A stretch of 64,000 bases of DNA from Tritrichomonas musculus (GCA_039105265.1 JAPFFF010000051.1:682001-746000); one strand, 5' to 3'. Counted from the stretch's first letter, positions 20,444 through 30,506 are shown. A program made the numbers and translations. The notes: generated by a model not told the origin, from the sequence alone.

Positions 20444-22198
20444 TTAAAATGGTGGAGCACCTGGAAATCTCATTGATGGCGGAGGTGGTGGACCTCCTGG
20501 AATTTGGCCTCCAAATTGGTTTGGTGCAGGACCTGGATAAGGAACTCCATTAGAAAACATTCCTGGTTGAAATGGTGGAGGAGAAAGTCCAGGTGGCATT
20601 GCTCCATATGGCAATGAATGATATCCATCTAAATTGCCACTTGCATTTGTACGATTAGGTGGATAAGAATCTTCGATAAATCTCCCACGACGATATCTCT
20701 CATCATCTGAATCTGAACCTGAATCATCCATATCCCTATGTTTGAGGTTTCCAAACAATTGTAATCCGATTCCAAGCAGACTACTAAGAACATTTGACAT
20801 ATTGGAATTACCAGATTCTTCAGATCTTGTTTGACATTCTCTGCTCCTTTCTTCCAGCTGTTGTTTCAACTGTTGAATTTCTTCGTCATTTTTTTGATTT
20901 ACTGATTCCTGTTTCTTAATTAAATCTGCGATTTTTTGATCTTTTGTTTGAATTGTCGACTTTAGTTTTGTCACTGTCTTTTTATTATCTTCGAAATCTT
21001 TTTTAAGCCTTTTTAATTGAAGCGAGTTTTCAATTTTTGCACTTTCATCATTGAAAACATTTCTTGCTTTAGCACCGAATTCTGTCAATTGAGATGACTT
21101 TGAATAACCATCAACACAACTAATAAAGCTAAACATGTTATTTAATCCTTTTATCTTGCCCAAAGATTCATCTATTTCTCTCTTACGTTTGGTGCTCCTT
21201 TCAACAACATTTACAAAGTCATTTGGTGACTCAATTTTTTGAATACTTCTTTGAATTTTAGACAAGACATTACTAAGTTCATTTAATTCTCTAATATTAC
21301 CATCCCCAGAAACATAAGCATTCTTGATATTTGTTATTAATTCTTTCAGTAAATCGTCAATACTTCCGAATTCTTGTGACATTCTAATCATTGCATATTT
21401 CCCTTCAGTGCTGAGAACAATTTTGTGCCTAGGATTGACAACTGGCTCTTTCTTAAGGAAATTTAGCAATCTATCTTTATCAGCAAATAAATAATTTTGT
21501 CCAATTCTATCACGTGAACCTTCAGGAAAATTGAAGACGCGTTCATTCAAGTTAGAAAGGAAAAAGTTGCAATAATTTACCAGAAGTTCATCTGGATTTC
21601 CACTAATAAGTTGTCTAATGTATTTATCTGGCGTTCTTCCATCTCCTCTTGTAATAATAATTCCAAGTGATTTCTTCAGTTCTTCTTCATTTGGTATAAT
21701 TTCTGTGATTCGTTTAATATTTTGGGCAACTTTAATTCCCCTTCCACTTTGAATTGATGCCTCATTGGCAGAGAATGCAAAAAGAATTTTGATTTTGCAT
21801 GGTTCGCTGAAAAGCAAATTGATAGCAAAAGCATTAATAATATCTTGCAATACTCCTCTGATGTCATCAAATCCAGGAGCATCACAAATCAGTAATCTAT
21901 GTTCATTGTCGATATATATGTTTGGTATTGTTGTATCTGAAATCATTTCTTCTCCCATATGAAATGGCACATTTTTTGCATCAAGATAAATATTACCAAA
22001 TTCGTTCTCTTTGATTTTTAGTTTTTGTCCAACAATTAAATTTGCTATTGTGCTCTTTGAAGAACCTGAACTTCCAAGAATGATGACTCTTATGTAATCT
22101 GAAGCTTGCTCAAATGCATTACGTATAATCTTTTCTGTGCTTGTCATAATCCTGCTTGCTTCTTTTATTTGTCTTGGGGTCAATTCATTTCTATTCAT
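20444..22198 (-). CDS. AIG1/septin-like GTPase with coiled coil and Pro-rich tail
   Basis: A 584-residue protein starting at the ATG at 22198. The N-terminal 260 residues form a P-loop GTPase-like domain: Walker A GSSGSSKST at 42-50, a switch-like DTTIP at 88-92, DAPG at 106-109, and TRGD at 183-186 in the place of the guanine-specifying N/TKxD motif. The arrangement resembles AIG1/GIMAP-type GTPases, common in trichomonads and linked to membranes and traffic. Residues 380-470 are a coiled coil. Residues 480-584 are polar, then rich in Pro and Gly (PPFQPGMF, GGPPPPPSMRFPGAPPF), a possible SH3/profilin-type ligand. The Arg in TRGD may alter nucleotide specificity. An initiator-like TCATTT lies on the minus strand at 22205-22210. 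Confidence 0.85.
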   Translation of the reverse strand: MNRNELTPRQIKEASRIMTSTEKIIRNAFEQASDYIRVIILGSSGSSKSTIANLIVGQKLKIKENEFGNIYLDAKNVPFHMGEEMISDTTIPNIYIDNEHRLLICDAPGFDDIRGVLQDIINAFAINLLFSEPCKIKILFAFSANEASIQSGRGIKVAQNIKRITEIIPNEEELKKSLGIIITRGDGRTPDKYIRQLISGNPDELLVNYCNFFLSNLNERVFNFPEGSRDRIGQNYLFADKDRLLNFLKKEPVVNPRHKIVLSTEGKYAMIRMSQEFGSIDDLLKELITNIKNAYVSGDGNIRELNELSNVLSKIQRSIQKIESPNDFVNVVERSTKRKREIDESLGKIKGLNNMFSFISCVDGYSKSSQLTEFGAKARNVFNDESAKIENSLQLKRLKKDFEDNKKTVTKLKSTIQTKDQKIADLIKKQESVNQKNDEEIQQLKQQLEERSRECQTRSEESGNSNMSNVLSSLLGIGLQLFGNLKHRDMDDSGSDSDDERYRRGRFIEDSYPPNRTNASGNLDGYHSLPYGAMPPGLSPPPFQPGMFSNGVPYPGPAPNQFGGQIPGGPPPPPSMRFPGAPPF

Positions 22199-22204
22199 TA
22201 ATGA

Positions 22205-22210
22205 AAATGA
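22205..22210 (-). promoter_or_regulatory. Possible trichomonad initiator (Inr)
   Basis: TCATTT on the minus strand ends 6 bp before the GTPase ATG, which fits the TCAYW initiator position in trichomonads. Short motif, weak on its own. Confidence 0.35.
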
Positions 22211-22663
22211 AATAAATGTGGCACGTTATTTTTAAATTAAAAATAAGACTAAGATTTGACGATAGATTGTGCCACTTAAAACTCTAATTCAACAAAATTT
22301 GATTAATTTAATGAAATACATATCTCAATATTAAATATCGAGAAAAAGTTTGAAATCAAGAAAAAAAGTTTCAAAAGAATTCTAAATGCAACATTTTCAG
22401 AAGAAAATAATCGTTACTTTTTTTGTACATCATTTTCAGAAGAAAATAATTAAAAAATTCATTTTTATCATATAAAGAATATGCTACACGCCAAATGATT
22501 GGAAATTTTCAGAAATGAGATTAATATTTTTTCCAAACTTTGAAACAATTTTTTCATTACTCATTTCTGTGAAAATCTGAATGAATGTTTTCATTGCTTT
22601 TACTAAAGTTATAATAATTGTTTTTTTGTAACTTTTTTGATCACTTCTTTATGATTCTCTGCT

Positions 22664-23141
22664 TAGACTTGTTATTTTGAGAATCGATATCAAAAACGTC
22701 ACTTTTTTTCATCTGATACTCGATTATCAGTTTACAAATCTGATATCGAGATTATCGATTATCAAGATATCAGATATGAAATGTGATATAAAAATAATTG
22801 TAAACTTGATATCAATTACCGAGATCTCGAGATCTCAAACAGATTTATCTTCTTTTATAATTGATATTTGTGATTTTATAATATTTAAAAATATATAATA
22901 TAATGTATTGATGTTTATTTTAGGATTAAAATCAAAAAATACATTCTTTTTTATGAAATATTTGAGATTAAAATACGATCATATTTTTATCAAAAAGTTT
23001 AATTGAAAATTCTGATATCAAAAGCTGAGAAAAAAAATTCTCGATCTCTGAAATCGATCTCGAGAATCTGTGTATTTTTATGTATCGATATCAAAAAGTC
23101 AATCAATTATCGATCTCGAGAATCGGAGAATAACAAGTCTA
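22664..23141. mobile_element. 478-bp MITE with TAGACTTGTTATT ends and a perfect 8-bp TSD
   Basis: Left end TAGACTTGTTATT (22664-22676) is the exact inverse of the right end (23129-23141). The next bases, rich in GATTCTCGA/TCGATATC, also pair. The element is flanked by identical 8-bp direct repeats TCTCTGCT (22656-22663 and 23142-23149). An 8-bp duplication with TAG-starting termini is characteristic of hAT-superfamily insertion. The inside is full of ATCGATATC-type palindromes and encodes nothing convincing, so it is a non-autonomous copy. Its termini do not match the nearby hAT transposon. Confidence 0.85.
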
Positions 23142-24018
23142 TCTCTGCTTGCCTAAATTGTTTGATATTATATAAGTTCTGAAAAACTGAATCAGAAATC
23201 AAATCATCATTTTTATCACTAGTTTGATTGGTTTTATTGTTTTGGCTTATTGGATAATAATCAGAAAATTTTTTTCTATTTAGACCTAATGAAAAGAATT
23301 ATAATTTTTAATTCTTTGTTCATCAATATTCTTTGTTAATTATAAGATTGAAGCAGATTTTTTGTGCTATATTTTTAGAAGAATATTCAGATTTCTGAAT
23401 ATTCTGAAATATTCTTTTGATTGAAGCAGAGATTTGACCTAATAATTCACAAGTTTTTCAACACCTTTCTCATCTTCTATATTATATTTAAATGAAACCT
23501 GAAATTTTGATTCTGAGAGTTTGTGATTTGTTCTATGTAATGGACACATATTTTCATGCACCATTCATTTAATCATGCGAAATGGGCTAAAATTATCCCA
23601 ATACGTTAGGGTTTTCGCCCATTTCACTTTTTGAATACCTATTCAAAAAATTGTTCGTTATAAATTGGCATTTTTTCGAGTTAACTATTTTTTCCCCCAA
23701 CTATAAAAAAATTAATAAATTTAATTATTATTTATAATTATTTATAATTCTTTTTAATAAAATCTCTTTAATTTAAAAATAAAAAGAAGAACTTAAGCAT
23801 TTATTAATTATTTTATAAATAAAAATTTTTTCAATTATTTAAAAATTTTGTATTTCAATGGTTAAAAAATGTTATTCAAATGAGTTAAATGTTCGAATTT
23901 TTGAAAACTCTTTTTTTTTATTTTATTATAATATATTTTAATTTTTTTAACTTAAATATAAAAAGTTGCTTTTGGTTTTTAAATGTAATTCACATTTTAA
24001 TTAAAATTAAAATATACT

Positions 24019-24781
24019 AATGTTGAAGTTTAGGAAAATCTGACAGAAACCGTTTATTTCATTTTAGATTATTTTGAGTTCAATATTAAAAATATTAATA
24101 AACTTAATACATAGCAAGATTATACATGAACTTATTAAAATAATAATTAAAACAAAATCAATTTTTAGATAATTTTCAAGAAAAAAATATGATGATATCG
24201 AATTGTTAAATTTTAATATTTGTTTCTAAAAACCATGAAATATATAATTAATTTCATGAAATGAAACCCCTCAATTGAAGAGTTAATTGATTTTTCAAAT
24301 TAAATGTAATTACATTTAATTTGCAAATTTTATTCCTAGTTAATACAAACATAATATGATATCTGGTTGTATTTGATGTTATATAAAATAATTTGGGTAT
24401 CAAATGATCTTAAATTTGAAAAAAAATCTTATTGGAGCTTTAAAAAAAATACAAAATTGAAAAAACTCAAAAAAAAATTGATTTGTAAAGATTTTTATAT
24501 GAAAATTGGCTTTTAAAACCATTGTTTTTACATATAATAATCATATTATTTGGTTTTTGATTCAAAATAATATAATTTAAAAATTCAATTTCATCATATT
24601 ATTTTCTTGAAAATTAGCTAAAAATTGATTTTATTTTTATAATTATATTAGCAAACAATGGCATAATATTAATGTGTATTGAGTTTATTAATATTTTCAA
24701 TTTTGAGATCAAAATAATCAAAAATATACGAAAGCATGAAAATAAACGGTTTCTGTCAGATTTTCATGATTAATCAACATT
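24019..24781. mobile_element. 763-bp foldback/MITE-like element nested in the hAT 3' region
   Basis: The two ends are long imperfect inverted repeats of about 240 bp. Outer blocks AATGTTGA and GAAAATCTGACAGAAACC (24034 onward) recur inverted at 24739-24781. Inner blocks such as AAAATCAATTTTTAG and AATATGATGA also recur inverted around 24590-24640. The trinucleotide ACT flanks both ends (24016-24018, 24782-24784), a possible short target duplication. No coding capacity is seen. It could instead be a structural part of the hAT element. Confidence 0.55.
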
Positions 24782-25025
24782 ACTAAAAGAATTGCAATTT
24801 TAAAAAATAGGATCATTAACAAATAAGAAAGAAAAATATAAACAAGATTAGTTGATTAAAATCATTTTTTATTAATAATGATTATATAATATATGATTAC
24901 AAGATTATCGAAATTGCAAAATGTTATGAAAAATATAAAAAGAATAGTAACAAAATTCATAAATAAGACCTTTTGGTATAATAATACATATTAAATCCCT
25001 GATTTCAATATAAAATTTTACAATT

Positions 25026-27002
25026 TCAAATTGAATTAAGAATCATTCTTGCGTCTAATAACTGTTGTGTGCTCCTAAGTCTTTTAGAATCTAATACATA
25101 TCGTTGTCTTTTGATTGTACGCTCGCAACTTGCTTCAGACAATGATGAGCACAATAATCTTATAGCTATGTCACCCATATCTTTCCAAGCTTGAAATGTG
25201 TTTCTGATTTGTATCCAAGAATAATCGTTCTTAGAAGTTTTCAATGAACTGAAAATTTCTATACTTGATTCAATGTATGCATTATAATCGGTAATTAATT
25301 CATCTGCATCTTTTTCAGAAATACCTCTTAGCATTAAAAGCTCTTTTAATTTATTTTTTGCTGCTTGTAAATGGTCTGTGAAGTTCGTATTTAAATGAAC
25401 AAAATACTCATCATCATCTTGTAAGTCCGATTCATCTTCTTCAGGCTCAGATTCATTTTCAAATTCTGTGTCAACTGAAGGTTCATGTACTTCTATGACT
25501 ACATCTTCATTTTCAGGCAAATTATCAAATGCATCATCATCGCCTAAAGAATTCTCTGTAATACTAAAATATTGAAGCCAATTTTTATCTTCAATTTGGA
25601 ACCCTTGAATGTTTCTTTTTCGGAAATCAGCTCGTCCATTTGGTGTTAATGAATAAGCCAAGGACCACAAGCCACCATCAGATGATTTAAGAGTATATTT
25701 TTCAAGCGATTGTGCTAAATAGTAAGCATAAGGATTTTGATGCTTGTAGTGTAACTGATATAATCCATTTATACCTCTTTCTAAATAAGTGAAGGCTGTT
25801 GAAAACTTTGTGTGTGAAGACTCAAAAGTGAGTATTAATGATTTGAATATGCATAAAACATCTCTTAGATATGAAAATTTTTCAATTGGTATATCTTCAT
25901 CAGGAAGAATCTCTTTAACTTTTTCAATGTTATTTATAATAAAAGACACTATATAAAAATCGTAGGCCCATCGTGTTTCGCAATGAGTAGGGCAAATTGG
26001 ATCTTTGAGATTTTTTTCCTGATTATATTGAGATGCTATTGTATGTAGTTTTGAAACAATTGTGAGAATCTCGCCGTTGTGTTCTGCTTGATATTTGTAG
26101 GCGTTATGACATCGGTGACATAGGCATGGAATAATAATGATTTGTTTTGGATTATCTAAAGTGGTACTGTGATATATGGAACGTTTCCACTTTGGGTTAA
26201 ATGCTTTTAATTGTGCCGTGTTCCCGTCGATGACGATTGACCCAATCTTAACTTTGGCAACTGATAAAAAATATAATCCTTTACGAATAACTGGAACGTA
26301 ATGAGTTGCTTTGGAGCCTAAAAGTATGTCCGATCTGCAAGGATATGGTGGAAGTCCTGCTAAGGTATTTTCGAGGACAAAATGTAAGTATTGTACATTA
26401 AAGGTCGTTCCTGCATCAAGAGCCAGGCAATTGTATGGCTGATCGGAGAAACAACCAAGTACTTCTTGGTGTTTTTTATACGCCAGATCTACCATTGTTT
26501 GTTTTAATGTATCTCTACTAATTGGTCTGAACAATAGCATAGAATGAGAATGAGATCCTTTGACTGAGTATTGGCATAAACCTAATGCAATGAATTTACA
26601 AGCTAATTTGTAAAATTCTTGAGATGTTAGTACATTTAAAGAAAGATTAAGTTTCCCTGTAAGAATAGCTAGTTCATTGTAGAGGATTGCTGCAGTTATC
26701 TGGATATCACCTTCTGGATTGGAATAAAGTTTGAAACTGTTATCAATTGAGGTTTGAGAACATGGAATTCCGGGGAAGCAAACGTGAGTATTGTCTTTGA
26801 GCCAATTTTTGAAGTGATCAGATCTAACAGGTTTCATTCCGCATACGCACAGGACTCCATTTTGGTTGTACAATGTTTCATCACATTTGATATAGTAGTG
26901 ACCTTTGCTCCTGAACTTGATATACCTATGACGTACTTTGTTTCTTTCTAGTTCATCAAAATATACAACTTTACAGAGTGCACTTGATGGTACAGCTATC
27001 AT
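25026..27002 (-). CDS. hAT-family transposase
   Basis: A 658-residue protein starting at the ATG at 27002. The RNase H-like core has D196 (ALDAGTTF) and D259 (IVIDGNTAQ), the hAT-type CLCHRCH block near 293-299 and the conserved RW at 344-345 (CETRW). An acidic insert follows at about 490-545. The C-terminal hATC dimerisation region holds the last catalytic Glu627 (SEASCERTIKRQR) and ends DARMILNSI. A Cys/His cluster at 40-75 may be a divergent BED-type zinc finger for DNA binding. The frame is full length with no stops, so this copy may be recently active or domesticated. Acidic D/E tracts at 490-545 are unusual within the domain and lie where the helical insertion normally sits. Confidence 0.9.
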   Translation of the reverse strand: MIAVPSSALCKVVYFDELERNKVRHRYIKFRSKGHYYIKCDETLYNQNGVLCVCGMKPVRSDHFKNWLKDNTHVCFPGIPCSQTSIDNSFKLYSNPEGDIQITAAILYNELAILTGKLNLSLNVLTSQEFYKLACKFIALGLCQYSVKGSHSHSMLLFRPISRDTLKQTMVDLAYKKHQEVLGCFSDQPYNCLALDAGTTFNVQYLHFVLENTLAGLPPYPCRSDILLGSKATHYVPVIRKGLYFLSVAKVKIGSIVIDGNTAQLKAFNPKWKRSIYHSTTLDNPKQIIIIPCLCHRCHNAYKYQAEHNGEILTIVSKLHTIASQYNQEKNLKDPICPTHCETRWAYDFYIVSFIINNIEKVKEILPDEDIPIEKFSYLRDVLCIFKSLILTFESSHTKFSTAFTYLERGINGLYQLHYKHQNPYAYYLAQSLEKYTLKSSDGGLWSLAYSLTPNGRADFRKRNIQGFQIEDKNWLQYFSITENSLGDDDAFDNLPENEDVVIEVHEPSVDTEFENESEPEEDESDLQDDDEYFVHLNTNFTDHLQAAKNKLKELLMLRGISEKDADELITDYNAYIESSIEIFSSLKTSKNDYSWIQIRNTFQAWKDMGDIAIRLLCSSLSEASCERTIKRQRYVLDSKRLRSTQQLLDARMILNSI

Positions 27003-27912
27003 AAAAAAATGAAGTAAATATAATAGTAAATTTTTTTGGCCTATTAAAAGGTCAAATTTGCTCGGGCTAAATGATTCAAAATTTCAGTAAAAAATATGGC
27101 CCAAACTAACTGCAATCCCAGGTAAAACATTGATCTTTATCGATCAAATTTTGATTAGTTTTTGGCTAGGATGACCAGCCCTACGATAGACTATACAAAT
27201 GTGACCATTAATTTTCAAGAATTAAAATATAAATATATTAATAAAAAATAAATATTTTTTTTATATTATATATATATTAAATATTATATAATTAAATAAA
27301 ATAAATATTTATTTATTAATAAAGATAAAGTGAAAATATATTTGGTTAGTTTGAAAACCAATAATTACAAAAAAACGGATATAATAGTTAAAAAATAAAA
27401 TAAAAAATTAAACAAAGTTAGTCAATTATAAGTAATTATGTAAAAATCCTAAGAAATTGATAAAAAATAAGTATTTATATTGGTAAAATACCATATTTTT
27501 AATAAATTTATGACATTAAAACAAAAAATGAACTTTTTGAATGAAAACCCAATTGGGCTAAAGTGGGTGGGAATTCTTCTCGCGAAACCCGGCTTTAACG
27601 GGATTTTTCCGCATCATTAATTCATTTATGTTAAGTTTTTTGGACTTTTTTACAAATCTATTGTTTTTTAAATATAAAGCAAATGTTGATTCTAATTTTG
27701 GTACTAGAATGGCAGTGAGAAAATAATTCAAATAATTTGAACCATTTCTCTTTTTTAAAACTGAACTATTTCTTATTCAAATAATTTATACCTTTATAAC
27801 TAATTATACCTTTATAAAATATGCGAAATAAATTTGGGATGCATTCATAATCCAAAAATAAATCTTTAAAATGAATGGGGGTGTAGGTTATGCATCATAA
27901 AGAGCCATCCTG
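27003..27912. other. 5' flank of the transposase and pre-insertion DNA of the Maverick
   Basis: Up to about 27614 this is hAT subterminal sequence with repeated GGGCTAAA-type motifs and a TA-rich stretch at 27230-27320. After that comes about 300 bp of AT-rich host DNA ending in the left copy of the Maverick target duplication, ATCCTG at 27907-27912. No gene seen. Confidence 0.5.
27907..27912. repeat. Maverick target-site duplication, left copy
   Basis: ATCCTG directly abuts the left TIR and is repeated exactly after the right TIR at 49063-49068. Six base pairs is the usual size for integrase-made Maverick duplications. Confidence 0.92.
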
Positions 27913-28279
27913 AGTAGTGATAGTGGACCGTCTGGGCAGGGGATAAAAAATGACCCCCTTGTCATAGGGTTTACAGACCCCAAACCTCAGCGCCATGACT
28001 CAAAAAATCGCCACTTTTTCAAAATTAGCCCCTCATTTCATTCAAAAATCGGGTAGACACTTTTGAATCTTCATCTTTGAATCTTCATCTTTGAACTTGT
28101 TTAGTAGTATATATCAGTCGGTTTCCGTCGAGCTAAAGCCCGCCGTCAACACGACTAATGAACAAAAATAATATGAACTCATTTAATGATTACCATCAAT
28201 TGATGATTCATTTATTAGACAATTCATTTAATTCATTCTCAAGTTGATGCACTTTATTTTTGAGACTGTTGATGTCTTC
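27913..28279. repeat. Maverick left terminal inverted repeat (367 bp)
   Basis: Reverse complement of 48696-49062 over its whole length. I see only two mismatches, near the inner end (about 28259-28261). It contains a tandem TTGAATCTTCATCT duplication and an ACAAAAATAA block. The inner 200 bp mirrors the 3' end of the small coding gene at the right end. Confidence 0.95.
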
Positions 28280-28315
28280 AATGACGTTTTTATTTTTTAA
28301 TTTCATGATAAAGAC

Positions 28316-28774
28316 ATGACAACACCAAAGGTTTATGATTACATCAATTCACTTATTGATATGTTGGATGAATCAGAGAAGTTCAAACAATGTGATTTCT
28401 CAATTCTGTGTGATAGATATCCAATACCTTGTGGAAAGGCTGCATATAAAGCTAAAGTGTTGTACATATCATTGAAGAACAAAGAGAATGAATTCAAACG
28501 ATTCTATCACGACAAGATAGTCGACCTCGGGCTCGAATATATAACACTTACATCAAATGTTAGAAGAAGGATATCAACAACGTCAATTGAGTTCTTCGTT
28601 GAAGGTTCAAGTGAAGAACAATCATTTAAAGAATATAAGTATTATAATTACAGTATCAGAAAGGCAACAGATAAGAAAACAAAGGAACTCATTGAACAGA
28701 TGAGACAAAAATATAATATCAATACACCTCAACTGTTTGTTGGTGTTCAACAACAAATTGTATTAGATGAATGA
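28316..28774 (+). CDS. Maverick orphan protein, 152 aa
   Basis: First gene inside the left TIR. No family recognised. The protein is mixed alpha/beta in appearance with a basic middle (NVRRRISTTSIEFF) and a Lys-rich helix (KKTKELIEQMRQKYN). Its position at the end of the element and small size suit a DNA-binding or regulatory protein, but that is a guess. Its 3' end overlaps the packaging ATPase gene on the other strand by 12 bp, which is typical of compact viral genomes. Confidence 0.65.
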   Translation: MTTPKVYDYINSLIDMLDESEKFKQCDFSILCDRYPIPCGKAAYKAKVLYISLKNKENEFKRFYHDKIVDLGLEYITLTSNVRRRISTTSIEFFVEGSSEEQSFKEYKYYNYSIRKATDKKTKELIEQMRQKYNINTPQLFVGVQQQIVLDE

Positions 28775-29707
28775 AAGGTTATTAGTTCGAACATTGACTA
28801 AAACGAATTGATGTGCTTTCATTGTTCTGTATCGATTCCATAACTCTTCGAAATCTATTGGAAATGGAACTTGTTGATATATGTAGCCGAGTTTCTGTCG
28901 TGAATAACCACTAAAGATGAAGAATGATGTTGCATTATTTTTCCATTCTGTTGTTAAAGCTTTGAAGAACTGGATGTTAACGAATATGATTAGATTCTTA
29001 TGTCGAAGCTGACTGATGGTATTGATAAAATAGGATGATTTAATTAGTTTCGATTTCAAGAAGTCTTCACAAAGAATGATAGTATTTAGTGGTTTATTTG
29101 GTTGACCCAGTTTATTGATATGAAGAAACTCAAACATATCGTTTAACTTCTTTTCATTTTGCTTCGCAAAAGGGGACTCCGTCCCTTCGATTACTATTTT
29201 TGGTGTTGATGAATATTTGTTATACAATTCTTTATATAAATCAAGCTGTTTAAGATATTCTTCAGCATTGCTGTCAGCAACAGTTTTTATTGGTAGCTGT
29301 ATCAATTCGCGTTGGCTTTCGAATGTAGCATCGTTAATTGTTCCGTTTCGTGATACATAAACAATTAAATGAAAGCCAGCGTTCTTCATTCGAGACATTT
29401 GAATAACATCTCGTAGCATTATATGACTCTTTCCTTTACCTTGCTGACCAACGAGTATGTTCAATGAATTGTAATATGAATAAATACCGTTTGCGATTGG
29501 TCTGATTGATTCGTTTTTTATTTTTGATTCATTGCGTTGATAAGCTTTATTCATCTCATCATCAATATTAAATGTCTTTTCATTAACTGTTGGCTTGAAT
29601 GATTCATATTCAAATGCAAAACTCATTTGGTCATCATCATAATCAGAGCTATTAGAAAATAAAACCTCTTTATAATTAAACTGAGTGGGTTTCATGAAAC
29701 CTTTCAT
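28763..29707 (-). CDS. A32/FtsK-HerA-type DNA-packaging ATPase
   Basis: A 314-residue protein. Walker A GQQGKGKS is at 87-94 (NILVGQQGKGKSHIML). Walker B is TIILCED, ending at E214-D215. An RHKNLIIFVNIQ segment at 235-246 fits the arginine and sensor region of genome-packaging ATPases of Polintons, virophages and NCLDVs (A32 family). The known role is to pump DNA into capsids. Presence next to capsid genes supports virion formation. ATG at 29707; a second in-frame Met four residues on (29695) is an alternative start. The Walker B has Cys in place of the usual small hydrophobic residue before the acidic pair, a minor variation. Confidence 0.9.
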   Translation of the reverse strand: MKGFMKPTQFNYKEVLFSNSSDYDDDQMSFAFEYESFKPTVNEKTFNIDDEMNKAYQRNESKIKNESIRPIANGIYSYYNSLNILVGQQGKGKSHIMLRDVIQMSRMKNAGFHLIVYVSRNGTINDATFESQRELIQLPIKTVADSNAEEYLKQLDLYKELYNKYSSTPKIVIEGTESPFAKQNEKKLNDMFEFLHINKLGQPNKPLNTIILCEDFLKSKLIKSSYFINTISQLRHKNLIIFVNIQFFKALTTEWKNNATSFFIFSGYSRQKLGYIYQQVPFPIDFEELWNRYRTMKAHQFVLVNVRTNNLSFI

Positions 29708-29731
29708 TTCTTTAGTTTTCGTTAAAGCTCT

Positions 29732-29863
29732 TCATGAATACATTTTTGTTCTTATCTCTTCACTGAGTTCTGGTTCTTTGTCTGGTATCATTAATGATAC
29801 TTCAACAAGCTTCACTAAAAATAAACCTGTTAATAATGAAACCACTAATATTTCATATATCAT
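29732..29863 (-). CDS. 43-residue single-pass membrane protein
   Basis: A short frame on the minus strand that fills the gap between the ATPase start (29707) and the stop of the next gene (29874). It begins MIYEILVVSLLTGLFLVKLV, an uninterrupted hydrophobic stretch of membrane-spanning length, then a charged tail PDKEPELSEEIRTKMYS. Its stop is 24 bp before the ATPase ATG and its ATG is 10 bp after the upstream gene's stop, spacing that matches the rest of the element. Likely a tiny virion membrane or lysis-type protein by analogy with small viral hydrophobic proteins. No family is claimed. Confidence 0.55.
   Translation of the reverse strand: MIYEILVVSLLTGLFLVKLVEVSLMIPDKEPELSEEIRTKMYS
29817..29825 (-). 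terminator. T-rich 3'-end motif candidate
   Basis: TTTATTTTT on the minus strand, about 50 nt after the stop of the gene at 29874. It is one of about ten copies found after Maverick genes (see findings). Confidence 0.35.
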
Positions 29864-29873
29864 TTATTAGTTT

Positions 29874-30443
29874 TTAAATACATGTTTTTAATGAAATGTT
29901 GTGTCTAATGAGTTCGGTATAAATGCTATTATATTTGTATTTCAAGTCATTTGATTCATTATTTTTGTACACCAATATCCTATCAATTAAAAGATATTTG
30001 GAACGAGAAACACAACCATTACATGAACAATCATCATTGACAATCAATTCAACTTTATCTGCTTGTGTTAGTAATTTGATGAGTTCCATTAATGTATTTG
30101 AATGACAAATCAATAAATCATTGACTTTTATTGGGTTTGTTTCATAGATGGATAATAATATCTCAAGGAATTTGTTTTTGGTTTCAAGTTCTGTTATATC
30201 AGCTCCAATATCACTGATACCTCTTTCTAGGGAAACGTTGTTTGTTGGTTGTGGTGATTGATATACTCCACTCATCTGAGGTATAGTAAAATTTGTGGCT
30301 TGAGATGATTGTGGTAATGGTTGAACTGATGGATATTCAACTGGTTGTGGTTGCTTTGGTTTGATGTTTATATTAATACTGGTTGATTGTTCCTGCTTAA
30401 CTGATGCATCGTTCTCACTTGACAATATTCTAGCTTTATTCAT
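29874..30443 (-). CDS. Maverick orphan protein with disordered N-terminus and Cys cluster
   Basis: About 189 residues from the ATG at 30443 (MNKARILSSEND); the frame is open further upstream but without an ATG. Residues 1-85 are rich in Pro, Gln and Ser. Residues 85-189 are helical, with a CSCNGCVSR cluster that could bind zinc or form a redox pair. No family recognised. It sits in a run of minus-strand genes next to the packaging ATPase, so a virion or assembly role is possible. Confidence 0.65.
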   Translation of the reverse strand: MNKARILSSENDASVKQEQSTSININIKPKQPQPVEYPSVQPLPQSSQATNFTIPQMSGVYQSPQPTNNVSLERGISDIGADITELETKNKFLEILLSIYETNPIKVNDLLICHSNTLMELIKLLTQADKVELIVNDDCSCNGCVSRSKYLLIDRILVYKNNESNDLKYKYNSIYTELIRHNISLKTCI

Positions 30444-30465
30444 TTTAAAGTTATTCGTTTTAGGT

Positions 30466-30475
30466 AAAAATAAAA
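30466..30475 (-). terminator. T-rich 3'-end motif candidate
   Basis: TTTTATTTTT on the minus strand, about 30 nt after the stop of the 81-aa gene and 23 nt before the next ATG. It may serve as a 3'-end signal, a promoter, or both. Confidence 0.35.
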
Positions 30476-30506
30476 CCAATCAATGATGATTCATTCATTG
30501 AATCAT

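Larger units (their letters stand above)
23575..27614 (-). mobile_element. hAT transposon (autonomous type), boundaries tentative
   Basis: The interval surrounds the intact hAT transposase. Candidate ends read ATGCGAAATGGG at 23575 and, from the other side, ATGCGGAAAAATCCCG at 27614. Both are followed by related G/C-rich blocks (GTTAGGGTTTTCGCCC versus GTTAAAGCCGGGTTTCGC), and a GGGCTAAA motif recurs at both ends (23586, 27062, 27555). Flanks CATTTAATC (23566) and CATTAATTC (27615) resemble a degraded target duplication but are not identical. The element class is certain from the transposase. The exact ends are an inference. Confidence 0.5.

Noticed and set aside
22677-22898. 73-residue frame in the MITE
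   Set aside because: Made of ATCGATATC palindromes inside a transposon; no domain.
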